Positions 16,848 to 24,741 of a DNA stretch of 64,000 bases are shown in pieces. The stretch is from contig CAYFKJ010000007.1 of NCBI GenBank assembly GCA_964343605.1, forward strand, positions 192,865 through 256,864. Direction: 5' to 3'. The stretch's first letter is position 1; every line of letters begins with the position of its first letter. This stretch comes from CAYFKJ01 sp964343605. GTDB taxonomy: Bacteria > Pseudomonadota > Alphaproteobacteria > UBA2966. A program made the position numbers and the translations under genes. The notes below the pieces were generated by a model. That model had not been told where the DNA came from. It ran no database searches and saw only the letters and a program-made list of their open reading frames with translations.

Positions 16848-17546
16848 TTAGCGGCGCTGGTATTGGCCCTTGCCGAACAACAGGTCCTTGGCCTTGTCGT
16901 CCAGCTTGGCCGGATCCTTGCGACGCTCGGCCAATACCTGCAGGCCGCGCTCGACGGCCGGCCGGGCGCGGATTTCGTCGAACCAGCGCTTGAAGTTGGG
17001 ATAGTCGGCGAGATCAACGCCCTGGCGTTCATGGCTGATCGTCCAGGGGAAGGTCGCCATATCGGCGATGGTGTAGTCGTCGCCGGCAAGGTACGGGCTT
17101 TCGCCCAGACGCCGGTCCATTACGCCGTAAAGCCGGGCGGTCTCGTTGCTGTAACGGTTGACGGCGTAGTCGATCTTTTCCGGCGCGTAGATGCGAAAAT
17201 GGTGGGCCTGCCCGAACATCGGCCCGACGCCGCCCATCTGGAACATAACCCAGCACAGCGTCGTGTAACGTTCGGCGGGATCGGCCGAGAGAAATTGGCC
17301 GGTTTTATCCGCCAGGTATATGAGTATGGCGCCGGATTCGAACATGCTGAACGGCGCGCCATCCGGGCCTTCCTGATCGACGATCGCCGGCATCTTGTTG
17401 TTGGGGCTGATCTTCAGGAAATCCGGATTGAACTGATCGCCCGCTCCGATGTCGATGGCGTGAACGGCGTACTCGAGGCCGGTTTCCTCGAGCATGATGT
17501 GGACTTTGTGACCGTTGGGCGTTGGCCACGTATAGAGATCGATCAT
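16848..17546 (-). CDS. Glutathione S-transferase family protein (copy 2)
   Basis: 232 aa with the same layout as copy 1: IDLYTWPTPNGHKVHIMLEE, MPAIVDQEG, ESGAILIYLADKTGQFL and YTIADMATFPWTISHE. The longer C-terminus (LDDKAKDLLFGKGQYQ) is typical of YfcG/YghU-like nu-class enzymes with disulfide-reductase activity. First gene of the three-gene GST-GST-ybaK run; its upstream region separates it from the fetAB operon that points towards it. Confidence 0.9.
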   Translation of the reverse strand: MIDLYTWPTPNGHKVHIMLEETGLEYAVHAIDIGAGDQFNPDFLKISPNNKMPAIVDQEGPDGAPFSMFESGAILIYLADKTGQFLSADPAERYTTLCWVMFQMGGVGPMFGQAHHFRIYAPEKIDYAVNRYSNETARLYGVMDRRLGESPYLAGDDYTIADMATFPWTISHERQGVDLADYPNFKRWFDEIRARPAVERGLQVLAERRKDPAKLDDKAKDLLFGKGQYQRR

Positions 17547-17637
17547 CGTAGAGGGCCTTCCGGAATGAACATCAAGGCAAGAATTCTAGAGAGGCGCCTG
17601 CAAGGGAGCAACGCGGCCTCACGTAAAGTTCATATGG

Positions 17638-18441
17638 TCAGCTTTTTCCCTGGCGCAACCTATCCAGCCTGAGGCGGTGGCGTTCGTCGGTCAGGCGCCA
17701 GACCCCGCCCATGACGGCCGCAACGGCGCCCAGCGTCGTGCCGCCCGCAATCAGGAACATGATCAGGATCTGGTATTTGGCGGCCTCGACCGGTTCAACG
17801 CCGGCAAGAATTTGTCCCGTCATCATGCCCGGCAGCGACACGAGGCCCGTTGCCGCCATGGCGTTGACGATGGGCATCAGGGCGGCCGTCAGGGCGGCGC
17901 GGGAAACCGGCCGGACGGCCTCGAAACGCGTTGCACCCAAAGCCAGCTGGGCTTCCACGCCTGCCCGTTCGCGCACCAGACCCGTGGTCAGGGTATGCAG
18001 GCCCAGGCTGATGCCGGTCATGGTGTTGCCCAGGATCATGCCGAGAAGCGGCAGCGCGTAGCGCGGATTGTACCAGGGCTCGGGCCGGACCGGCACGGTG
18101 AGCGCGAAAACCGTGACGATGCATGCCGCCATCAGCATGCAGGTCGTACCCAATCCGTAGGACCAGAAACCGGTGAGTTGGCGGTCCTGCCGCGCCATGA
18201 TTTCCCGCCCGGCGAACAGCACCATGGCCAGCGCGGCGACGCTCGTCCACAACGGTGACGTCAGGGCGAACAGGATTTTCAGCACCAATCCGACCAGCAG
18301 GAGTTGGACGACCATGCGCGTGGCCGCGATGAGCACCCTCCTGGCGAGGCCGAGTTGGAGCAGGATGGACAGGCCGGCGTTGCCAAGAACCAGCAGCGCC
18401 GCCACGGCGACATCCACGTAATCGAGCTGGACGTAACTCAT
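17638..18441 (-). CDS. fetB: FetB/YbbM-family ABC permease
   Basis: 267-aa integral membrane protein of the UPF0014 family with seven or so helices. LGMILGNTMTGISLGL and LALGATRFEAVRP (coupling-helix region) and the conserved LPGMMTGQILAGVEPVEAAKYQ are visible. FetAB in E. coli is described as an iron exporter; eukaryote-like homologues (STAR2/ALS3) are linked to aluminium tolerance. ATG 18441 overlaps the end of fetA by four bases. Upstream genes of the operon include a BtuF-like metal receptor, which hints at a metal or metal-chelate cargo. Confidence 0.88.
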   Translation of the reverse strand: MSYVQLDYVDVAVAALLVLGNAGLSILLQLGLARRVLIAATRMVVQLLLVGLVLKILFALTSPLWTSVAALAMVLFAGREIMARQDRQLTGFWSYGLGTTCMLMAACIVTVFALTVPVRPEPWYNPRYALPLLGMILGNTMTGISLGLHTLTTGLVRERAGVEAQLALGATRFEAVRPVSRAALTAALMPIVNAMAATGLVSLPGMMTGQILAGVEPVEAAKYQILIMFLIAGGTTLGAVAAVMGGVWRLTDERHRLRLDRLRQGKS

Positions 18442-19031
18442 GGGCCGCCCGACAGCCTCCCCTTTTCGATGGTCAGCACCCTCGACGCCACACGCTCCGC
18501 CTGATCCCGATCGTGGGTGACCCAAAGTACGCAAGCGCCGTTTTTCCGGTGTTCCTCGATCAGCGCTTCCGCCTTGGCGCCGGCGTCGGCGTCAAGCCCC
18601 GACGTCGGCTCGTCCAGCAGCAGGACTTTGGGGTCCGACACAAGTGCCCGGGCCAGCGCCAGACGTTGTCGTTCGCCGGTGGAGGCGCGGGAAACCGGCC
18701 AGTTGCGCGCCTCCTGCGGCAGCCCCAAATCCGCGATGAGGTCCGCCGCCCTGTCCCAGTCCGCAAAGTGATCGCCGACGACGTCGCTCCACCAGCCAGA
18801 TTCGGCCGGCACGTAGGCAACCTTTCGCCGCCAGGAAGGCGCGCCCATCGCCGCCCGATCTTCGTCATCCAGCGTCACTCGCCCGGAGTTGGGATCGAGA
18901 TCGGCAATAGCCCGCATCAGCAACGACTTCCCTGCGCCGGACGGTCCCCTGAGAGCGACGCATTCCCCGGTTGCGATGGTGAAACTGGCGGGCTCCAGGC
19001 CCGTGCGGCTGAGATTGTCGATGCTAAGCAT
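18438..19031 (-). CDS. fetA: FetA/YbbL-family ABC ATP-binding protein
   Basis: 197 aa, short ATPase subunit. Walker A is GPSGAGKSLLMR, the signature motif is a variant (ASTGERQRLALARAL instead of LSGGQ), Walker B VLLLDEPTSGLD and the H-loop WVTHDRDQ. It pairs with the FetB permease directly downstream. Its first 14 codons lie within the 152-bp repeat that flanks the ParA insertion; a second, truncated copy of this 5' end is found at 20704-20757. Confidence 0.9.
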   Translation of the reverse strand: MLSIDNLSRTGLEPASFTIATGECVALRGPSGAGKSLLMRAIADLDPNSGRVTLDDEDRAAMGAPSWRRKVAYVPAESGWWSDVVGDHFADWDRAADLIADLGLPQEARNWPVSRASTGERQRLALARALVSDPKVLLLDEPTSGLDADAGAKAEALIEEHRKNGACVLWVTHDRDQAERVASRVLTIEKGRLSGGP

Positions 19032-19142
19032 GGTCTGATGGCGTCACGCCGCCACGCGCCGCGCCAGCTCCCCAAGATAGCCGAGTGCTTCGATCGCCCT
19101 GCTGCCGTACCATGAGGTCATTTCGCCGTCGATCAGCATGGC
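18991..19142. repeat. Left 152-bp direct repeat flanking the ParA element
   Basis: Covers the btuF-like 3' end, the 12-base spacer and the first codons of fetA. It matches 20717-20868 in the same orientation at an offset of 1726 bases, with about ten mismatches counted by eye. A central block of some 55 bases and the last some 45 bases are identical. Mismatches in the btuF part are silent or conservative. Confidence 0.93.
19044..19142 (-). pseudogene. Duplicated 3' end of the btuF-like gene
   Basis: Encodes the last 32 residues (AMLIDGEMTSWYGSRAIEAL.. ending RRVAA) of the BtuF-like receptor, which has its complete copy at 20770-21573. Two residues differ from the full copy (A for V, E for D). 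It is fused on its 5' side to AT-rich element DNA, so no functional product is expected. Confidence 0.9.
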
Positions 19143-19176
19143 GGAGCTTGCGAAAGCACGTATTATCGAAAGAGCA

Positions 19177-19623
19177 CTACTTGCTAGCAGCAACAGTTCG
19201 AATAGTTTGATGGGTAAGCTCGTTCTCAACTAAATTTTCAATTCGAATTTTGATATTGGCAATGTTCCTGAGCGACGAAATTTCGCCTGAAGTTAGGCCG
19301 AAACGTTGTTTCGCAAGCGCTACCAACTCCTCCTTGGAAAGATCGGTGTTGTGAAGCATGTTTTCAACTTCACTTATTGCCAAGTTCTGAAACTGAAATG
19401 TTCTTTTTTCACGGTTTTTTGGAGGAACGGAGTTTTGAGTAGCACGCTCTTCCACAAATACTTCAAAATCATGAACTGACGTATTTCTTAGAAATTTTGT
19501 CAGTTGGGACCAAGCCACCAAAAGTTCAGTATCGGCACCCAAATCAATCGCCGATGTCCGGTACTTATCAAGTACTTTGGCTAATTTTCTGATTGTCGCC
19601 AAATTTGTGGTCTTTGATTTCAT
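19177..19623 (-). CDS. Hypothetical 148-aa protein, partner of the ParA-like ATPase
   Basis: Starts three bases after the ParA stop (RBS aggga just before ATG), so the pair is translationally linked. Lysine-rich N-terminus (MKSKTTNLATIRKLAKVLDK), a middle part with a predicted helix FLRNTSVHDFEVFVEE, and a C-terminal helical part LSKEELVALAKQRFGLTSGE followed by IANIKIRIENLVENEL. No signal peptide or membrane helix. I recognise no family. By position it could be the adaptor or DNA/cargo-binding partner of the ATPase, as small partners often are for ParA/MinD proteins, but the sequence gives no direct proof. Low GC and AT-rich codons mark it as foreign. Confidence 0.8.
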   Translation of the reverse strand: MKSKTTNLATIRKLAKVLDKYRTSAIDLGADTELLVAWSQLTKFLRNTSVHDFEVFVEERATQNSVPPKNREKRTFQFQNLAISEVENMLHNTDLSKEELVALAKQRFGLTSGEISSLRNIANIKIRIENLVENELTHQTIRTVAASK

Positions 19624-19626
19624 TCC

Positions 19627-20574
19627 CTAGACTCTATTTTCGATCTCCTCGCACACATCAGTCATCATGTTTCTGACTGTGAGGGTTACATTTTGTCGCC
19701 AAGATTGGTCCCAAACTGGCCAACCCGCATCGAGTGATTCAGATACACCAGCATAGTTCTTTACAATGTTGTCCAACACCATGGTCCCCCACAACCGTCT
19801 CAAACTATTTATCTGAGCGGTGTGGGCGTTAATCATACCAGACTGCGCCCTTCCGGCAATCCTTGCCAAAAAAGGTGAGATGCCCCCCAATTTGGTTTTT
19901 TGAGAATATGATTTCGGTATATCACTACGTTTAAGGCCGTTTGATTGCTTGTAAAATACTAGCTTCTTATCAATTTTGTTCTTAACCAAAGTCTGAAAAT
20001 GCGTAACACCGCGAGTTGACATTTCGTCTGGTATCACTGGAATAAAATAGTACTGGCTGGCAGCAATCGCATTTTGACTTACTAGTTTTGTCGCTGGAGG
20101 ACAATCAAAGATGATGTAATCATAATTTTTGTTTGCATTAACATTATCTATCCACTGAGCCACTAACGTTCGCTTCTGCCATTCCGAGTAAACGGCACTA
20201 CCGATTGTTGTTGATGCCATATCTATTTCTGTGTCATCCAACTCGAATTGTGCGGGGACAATGTCAAGGGAATCGTAATGGTGGTGCTTTATGTGACCTT
20301 TACTCACAAGGGGCGCCTTAGTGATTATCTCGGTACCTGGCATCGGTACGTTGTGTCTACAATAGTGTTCAAAAATGGCGTTAGATGTCCTTCCTGTATT
20401 AGCGGCCATCTCCCATGATTTTCGACCAAGCATCATAATTGACAAACTCGATTGATGGTCGACATCAATCAACAGGACTCGTTTTTCATTTGCAAGATAT
20501 GCCGCTAAATGAAACGCGAGGGTAGTTTTACCGACTCCACCTTTAAAATTGATAATTGAAATACGCTTGGCCAT
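19627..20574 (-). CDS. ParA/Soj-family ATPase of the inserted element
   Basis: 315 aa starting at ATG 20574 with RBS ggag. The deviant Walker A motif is NFKGGVGKTTLAFH (with the signature Lys), Walker A' LLIDVDHQSSLS, Walker B YDYIIFDCPPA, and IPVIPDEMSTRGV follows. ParA proteins are ATP-dependent dimers that bind DNA or membranes and position plasmids, chromosomes or protein complexes. There is no ParB gene here; the next gene is the 148-aa unknown. The C-terminal third (after about residue 200) is less typical. AT-rich codon use differs sharply from neighbouring genes, a sign of transfer. Confidence 0.92.
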   Translation of the reverse strand: MAKRISIINFKGGVGKTTLAFHLAAYLANEKRVLLIDVDHQSSLSIMMLGRKSWEMAANTGRTSNAIFEHYCRHNVPMPGTEIITKAPLVSKGHIKHHHYDSLDIVPAQFELDDTEIDMASTTIGSAVYSEWQKRTLVAQWIDNVNANKNYDYIIFDCPPATKLVSQNAIAASQYYFIPVIPDEMSTRGVTHFQTLVKNKIDKKLVFYKQSNGLKRSDIPKSYSQKTKLGGISPFLARIAGRAQSGMINAHTAQINSLRRLWGTMVLDNIVKNYAGVSESLDAGWPVWDQSWRQNVTLTVRNMMTDVCEEIENRV

Positions 20575-20703
20575 TTGTATCTCCATTAGCGACTTCAAAA
20601 ATAGAATCATACAATATTTGAGGGAAATATTCGAGCAAAACGAGTTTGAACCAACACAAACTTAAACAGATACGCTTTTCGAATTTAGTTTGAAGACAAA
20701 AAT

Positions 20704-20757
20704 TCAATTACTCTCCGGCTCCAGTCCCGCCCGGTTGAGATTGTCGATGCTAAGCAT
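20704..20757 (-). pseudogene. Duplicated 5' end of fetA
   Basis: ATG 20757 twelve bases after the btuF-like stop reads MLSIDNLNRAGLEP, the start of fetA with two substitutions, then runs into element DNA and stops after 17 residues. The complete fetA is at 18438-19031. It marks the right junction of the insertion. Confidence 0.88.
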
Positions 20758-20868
20758 GGTCTGATGGCGTCACGCCGCCACGCGCCGCGCCAGGTCGCCG
20801 AGGTAGCCGAGGGCTTCGATCACCCTGCTGCCGTACCATGAGGTCATTTCGCCGTCGATCAGCATGGC
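20717..20868. repeat. Right 152-bp direct repeat flanking the ParA element
   Basis: Second copy of the btuF/fetA junction, same orientation as 18991-19142. Here it is continuous with the complete btuF-like gene, while the left copy is continuous with the complete fetA. Confidence 0.93.
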
Positions 20869-21573
20869 CGAAACGTCGGGGTTTGCGGCCTGAAATGCCT
20901 GGAGCTCGGCTTCATCGAAGGCGAAGGGCTCCGACGGCAGCAACACGAGATCGGTGTCCGGCAGAATCGCCGCCATGTCGACTTCGGGATAGCGCACCTC
21001 GGGATCTTCGCCGACGGTGTGCCAGTTCACCAGCTCCAGCATACGCGCGATGTAGGTATTCCGGCTCACCGTCATCCAGGGATCCTTCCAGATTAGGTAG
21101 AGCACGCGGCGGGGCGGCAGATCGGCGGCCCCCTCCTCCAGCGCCCTCAGGGCGTTGTTGAACCGGCCCGCCAGATGCTCGGCCGCCGCCTCGGCGCCGA
21201 AAATGCCGCCGAGCAGACGAAAAAGGTCGGGGTTATCCGCCGGCGCGTTGGGATGCGTCACGACGACAGTATGGCCCGCGGCGGAAATCTCGTCCGCCAG
21301 CTCCCTGGGATTTTCGTCGATGTTGACCAGGACGTGGCTGGCGTCGAGTTCCGCCAAGCGGCCCAAGTTGATCTTCTTGGTGCCGCCCACGCTCTGCACG
21401 GCGGAGAGCTTGTCCGCCGGATGGACGCAATAGTGCGTTCGCCCCACCACGTGCGTGCCGAGTCCCAGATCGAACATCAGTTCGGTCAGGCTGGGCACCA
21501 GCGACACAACCCGCGCCGCCGGACCGGCCGGTTGGTGTTCGACCCCTGCCGCGTCTCGGAAAGGCCCCGCCAA
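20770..21573 (-). CDS. BtuF-like helical-backbone metal/cobalamin receptor, no signal peptide
   Basis: 267 aa of the type III periplasmic-binding-protein family (BtuF/FhuD/TroA-like): ARVVSLVPSLTELMFDLG, VVGRTHYCVHP, the long domain-bridging helix region, and DTDLVLLPSEPFAF. The family binds cobalamin, siderophores or similar complexes. The N-terminus (MAGPFRDAAGVEHQP) has no signal peptide, so it may stay in the cytoplasm or use a missed upstream start. It sits four bases after a Sel1 gene and was originally followed at 12 bases by fetA, giving a plausible receptor-ATPase-permease set. Its last 33 codons are part of the duplicated 152-bp repeat. Confidence 0.85.
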   Translation of the reverse strand: MAGPFRDAAGVEHQPAGPAARVVSLVPSLTELMFDLGLGTHVVGRTHYCVHPADKLSAVQSVGGTKKINLGRLAELDASHVLVNIDENPRELADEISAAGHTVVVTHPNAPADNPDLFRLLGGIFGAEAAAEHLAGRFNNALRALEEGAADLPPRRVLYLIWKDPWMTVSRNTYIARMLELVNWHTVGEDPEVRYPEVDMAAILPDTDLVLLPSEPFAFDEAELQAFQAANPDVSAMLIDGEMTSWYGSRVIEALGYLGDLARRVAA

Positions 21574-21577
21574 ACGG

Positions 21578-22084
21578 CTACTTCTTTTTGTTCTTCAGGG
21601 TGGGAATGGAGAAATCGTACTTCTTGATGAACAGCTGCATCTTGATGTGGGACTGCAGGATCTGGGCGCGGGTCATGTGTTCCTCGGTCTGCCGGCGGTT
21701 TTCCACGCTGAACCCCCGCAAATTGGCGAGCTTGAAGTACATGTTGCCCGTAACGATGTCCTGCGGCGCGCCGCGTCCCGTGACGTGGGCGACTCCCATC
21801 TGGTCAAGCGAATAGCCGTTGCCCTGACGCGCCGATTTTTGGAACCAGGAGACGGCGGCGTTGATATCCTTATTGACGCCCAACCCCCTCTGCAGCATGC
21901 GACCGACGAACATCTGGCCCCGGTGATCGCCCTCCTGCGCGAGGATCATCCATTCCTTGAAGGATTCCTCATAGTCCTTGGCGAGGTAAAGCGCCCTCGC
22001 CTTAACAAAGTCACCCGCCCAAACCGGGGCGGCAACCCCGAAGACGAGAGCAAACGCCAGCATCGCGGATTGCAGTTTTTTCAT
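21578..22084 (-). CDS. Secreted Sel1-repeat protein
   Basis: 168 aa with a signal peptide (MKKLQSAMLAFALVFGVAAPVWAG) and two to three Sel1/TPR-like helical repeats (ALYLAKDYEESFKEWMILAQ, GVNKDINAAVSWFQKSARQG, GAPQDIVTGNMYFKLA). Such periplasmic repeats usually mediate protein contacts. The very basic tail (TLKNKKK) is notable. Position inside the racemase-Sel1-BtuF-fetAB run (12 bases after the racemase gene, 4 bases before the BtuF-like gene) argues for co-expression. Confidence 0.86.
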   Translation of the reverse strand: MKKLQSAMLAFALVFGVAAPVWAGDFVKARALYLAKDYEESFKEWMILAQEGDHRGQMFVGRMLQRGLGVNKDINAAVSWFQKSARQGNGYSLDQMGVAHVTGRGAPQDIVTGNMYFKLANLRGFSVENRRQTEEHMTRAQILQSHIKMQLFIKKYDFSIPTLKNKKK

Positions 22085-22096
22085 GGCGGAATGCTA

Positions 22097-22843
22097 TCAA
22101 ATACCCGGCGTGCGGGGCAATTCCAGAAGCCTCCCGTAGCCGGCAACCGGTCCCAGGTCCATGATGTTGGATACCGCCCAATACGTCGCCTGATTGCTGG
22201 TAACGATGGGTTTGCCGAGGTCTTCCTCCAGTTCAGGCACCAGGCCCAGCACCGGCAAATCCGTACAACTGACCAGCATGGCCTCGGCCTCCGGGTGATC
22301 GTGGCTGCGGACGAGGTCTCGGATGGTGTCCGGATCCAGCCGATTGATGTCGCCGCCGCCCTCGCGCTCCAATCCGCCGATCGAGACGACCTCAAATCCC
22401 GCCGCGTGGAGAAACTCCCGTTCGGCCTGCCAGACCCACTCAAAATAAGGCGTCGCCACGGCAATGCGGTCAGCGCCGAAAAGCTTTAGCGCATCCACCA
22501 CTGCCGAAGCCGTGCAAATGGCCGGAACTCCCGCAATCGTGCTGATGGCTTCGGAAATGGCGGCATCGGATCCGGGCCCCTTGTAGAAACTGGCGCTTGT
22601 GCAGGCGAATGCGACGGCTTCCACCTCCGCCTTCACCAGGTGTACGGCCAGCGAGGGCGCCGCTTCCACCATCTGGCCGAATTGCTCCGCAACCGGCAGC
22701 GATTGATCGACGTCGGCGCGGGCGAAATGCACCGAGGCGTGGCCGCGCGACAAGGCAATGAAATCCTGCTCGGCCACGGCGTTGAGCGACGGCACGATGC
22801 ACCCGATGCGGCGAAGGTGATAGGCAGGCGTCATTCGGTTCAC
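22097..22843 (-). CDS. Asp/Glu racemase-superfamily protein (maleate isomerase / arylmalonate decarboxylase-like)
   Basis: 248 aa with the two-fold symmetric fold and the two catalytic-type cysteines in FACTSASFYKG and MLVSCTDLPVLG. The start RIGCIVPSLNAVAEQDF and NQATYW near the end are typical of the maleate cis-trans isomerase/arylmalonate decarboxylase branch. The substrate remains open. First gene of the operon that continues with Sel1, BtuF-like, fetA and fetB; transcribed divergently from the acyl-CoA ligase. Confidence 0.87.
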   Translation of the reverse strand: MNRMTPAYHLRRIGCIVPSLNAVAEQDFIALSRGHASVHFARADVDQSLPVAEQFGQMVEAAPSLAVHLVKAEVEAVAFACTSASFYKGPGSDAAISEAISTIAGVPAICTASAVVDALKLFGADRIAVATPYFEWVWQAEREFLHAAGFEVVSIGGLEREGGGDINRLDPDTIRDLVRSHDHPEAEAMLVSCTDLPVLGLVPELEEDLGKPIVTSNQATYWAVSNIMDLGPVAGYGRLLELPRTPGI

Positions 22844-22923
22844 GTTGTTGATCGTTGTCGCACCGGACGGTTATGCTGGCGTCGGCAGCGTAGCATCACG
22901 CGGCCGGCTCAGGGAGGGGGCTC

Positions 22924-24486
22924 ATGTATCTCACGCAAATGCTTCGCCGCGCCGTGCAGGTCGCGGGAGGCGAAACCGCAACTGTCGACGGCGAGCGTCG
23001 CCACACCTACGCCGAACTCGCCGATCGGGTGCAGAGGCTGGCGGGCGGCATCCGCAATACCCTGGGCCTGGAAGACGGCGCCCGCGCGGCCATTCTGGCG
23101 CTGAACAGCGACCGTTACCTCGAATTCTCCTTCGCCGTCCCCTGGGCGGGTTGTGTTTTCGTGCCGGTCAATACGCGATTGGCCCCGCCCGAAATCGCCT
23201 ACTGGCTGGAAGATTCCGGCGCCGAGGCGCTGTTCATCGATGATGCCTTCGTGGACGCGGTCAAGGCGCTTGACGGCAAAATGCCCTCGGTACGGGAGAT
23301 CGTCTACCTGGGTTCGGGAGAAACGCCAGAAGGCATGCGCGGTTACGAAGATCTCGTCGGCCAATCCGCACCCATCGAAGATGCCGGCAAGGGGTACGAC
23401 GATCTGGCGGCGCTCTACTACACCGGCGGTACCACGGGCGTGTCCAAGGGCGTGATGCTGAGCCACAAGAACATCATCGCCAATGCCCTCAACGTCATCC
23501 CGCTTATCGGCATGAGCAAGAACTCCGTCTGGCTGCACGCGGCGCCGATGTTCCATATTGCCGACGGCCTGGCGATCTTCGGCATTACCATGGTGGCCGG
23601 GCGCCACGTCTTCATTCCCGGTTTCGAGCCGGTGACGGTGATGAAGGCCATCCAGGACGAAGGCATAACCGAATCGCTTTGGGTGCCGACCATGATCAAC
23701 ATGGCGGTCAACCACCCCGACATCGGCAACTACGACCTCGGCTCGCTAAAGCACCTAACTTACGGCGCGTCGCCCATGCCGGCGGCGGTGATCCGCAAGG
23801 CGCTTGAGGTCCTACCGGGGTGCGAGTTCACGCACGCTTACGGCCAGACCGAGTGCGCGCCGCTGGTCACCACCAACGGGCCGGATTCGCACAAAGGCGC
23901 GGGCCTGGAAGCGGAATTGTTCAAATCCTGCGGCCATCCCGGCCTCAGTGTCGAGGTCAAGATCATCGACGAGGACGGCAACAGGCTGCCCGCCGGGGAG
24001 ATCGGCGAGGTTTGCTCGCGCGGCGCCAACATCATGCTGGGCTACTGGAACAAGCCTGAGCAAACCGCCGAAGCGTTGCATGACGGCTGGATGCACTCGG
24101 GCGACGGCGGTTACCTCGATGAAAACGGCTACCTCTACATCGTCGACCGGGTGAAGGACATGATCATCTCGGGCGGCGAAAACGTCTATTCGGCGGAGGT
24201 CGAAAACGCCGTCTTCCAACACCCGGCCGTGGCCGAATGCGCCGTAATCGGCGTGCCGGACGAACAGTGGGGCGAACGCGTGCACGCCATCGTCCGGCTG
24301 CATGAGGAAGGCGGCGCCGACGAGGCTGCCATCATCGCTCATTGCCATGAGTTGATTGCCGGCTTCAAGTGCCCTCGCGGCGTCGATTTCCGTAGCGATC
24401 CCCTGCCGCTTTCGGGCGCCGGCAAGGTGCTCAAAACCGAACTCCGCAAACCCTACTGGGAGGGCCGGGAAAAGGCGGTGAGCTGA
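22924..24486 (+). CDS. Long-chain-type acyl-CoA synthetase (AMP-binding)
   Basis: 520-aa adenylate-forming enzyme activating a carboxylic acid to its CoA thioester. Motifs: P-loop YYTGGTTGVSKGV, YGQTECAPL, hinge SGDGGYLDENGYLYIVDRVK, ISGGENVYS and the C-terminal acyl-transfer Lys in GAGKVLKTELRK. It resembles FadD-like or feruloyl-CoA-type ligases. The start ATG 22924 has the strong RBS agggaggg. Monocistronic, ending against a terminator that belongs to the opposite strand. Confidence 0.92.
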   Translation: MYLTQMLRRAVQVAGGETATVDGERRHTYAELADRVQRLAGGIRNTLGLEDGARAAILALNSDRYLEFSFAVPWAGCVFVPVNTRLAPPEIAYWLEDSGAEALFIDDAFVDAVKALDGKMPSVREIVYLGSGETPEGMRGYEDLVGQSAPIEDAGKGYDDLAALYYTGGTTGVSKGVMLSHKNIIANALNVIPLIGMSKNSVWLHAAPMFHIADGLAIFGITMVAGRHVFIPGFEPVTVMKAIQDEGITESLWVPTMINMAVNHPDIGNYDLGSLKHLTYGASPMPAAVIRKALEVLPGCEFTHAYGQTECAPLVTTNGPDSHKGAGLEAELFKSCGHPGLSVEVKIIDEDGNRLPAGEIGEVCSRGANIMLGYWNKPEQTAEALHDGWMHSGDGGYLDENGYLYIVDRVKDMIISGGENVYSAEVENAVFQHPAVAECAVIGVPDEQWGERVHAIVRLHEEGGADEAAIIAHCHELIAGFKCPRGVDFRSDPLPLSGAGKVLKTELRKPYWEGREKAVS

Positions 24487-24515
24487 CGCTGAGCGGATTT
24501 ACGGGCTGAAGCGGC

Positions 24516-24542
24516 AAAAAAAGAAGCCCCAAAAGGGGCTTC
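24516..24542 (-). terminator. Rho-independent terminator for the 57-aa ORF
   Basis: On the minus strand gaagcccc-ttttt-like loop-ggggcttc is followed by seven T residues. The 8-bp perfect stem with AAAA/TTTT loop is a strong terminator about 25 bases after the stop of the small ORF. On the plus strand no T-run follows, so it works only for the minus strand. Confidence 0.88.
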
Positions 24543-24567
24543 AGTTGAATGTGTTGAGGAAAAGATA

Positions 24568-24741
24568 CTACGCGTCGATATCAATGCTGAGGCCCTTGCC
24601 CTCGCCGGGAAGGCTGCGGGGGCGGGGGGCGGTCGGCTGGCGCGTCGCGGCGACGTCCTGGACACTCATGGCCGGGTCGCGCGGCGCCGGAAAGAAGATG
24701 GCGGGGCTGTAAGCTGCGGCGGTGATGGCTTCGACTGACAT
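24568..24741 (-). CDS. Small hypothetical protein, 57 aa
   Basis: Reads MSVEAITAAAYSPAIFFPAP, then a proline/arginine-rich centre (RQPTAPRPRSL) and the acidic end GLSIDIDA. Support for a real gene: a bounded ORF with ATG, an AT-rich upstream region, and a strong intrinsic terminator directly behind it. No transmembrane helix and no known domain. It lies alone between the acyl-CoA ligase (convergent) and a membrane kinase gene upstream on the same strand. Function unknown. Confidence 0.68.
   Translation of the reverse strand: MSVEAITAAAYSPAIFFPAPRDPAMSVQDVAATRQPTAPRPRSLPGEGKGLSIDIDA

Larger units (their letters stand above)
19143..20716. mobile_element. AT-rich inserted segment with ParA-like gene pair
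   Basis: About 1.57 kb that is visibly AT-rich against its GC-rich flanks and splits an otherwise compact operon. It contains only two genes (ParA-like ATPase and a 148-aa protein), both on the minus strand like the host operon. No integrase, transposase or terminal inverted repeat was found. The flanking 152-bp direct repeats consist of host gene ends, so both host genes remain complete after insertion. Mechanism unknown; single-crossover entry of a small circle with a homologous segment or a gene-end-restoring integration both fit. Confidence 0.8.

Noticed and set aside
19044..19229. 61-aa minus-strand open frame with a hydrophobic start joined to the BtuF tail
   Set aside because: It begins inside the 3' end of the 148-aa gene and reads through into the duplicated btuF fragment; a product of the junction, not a gene.
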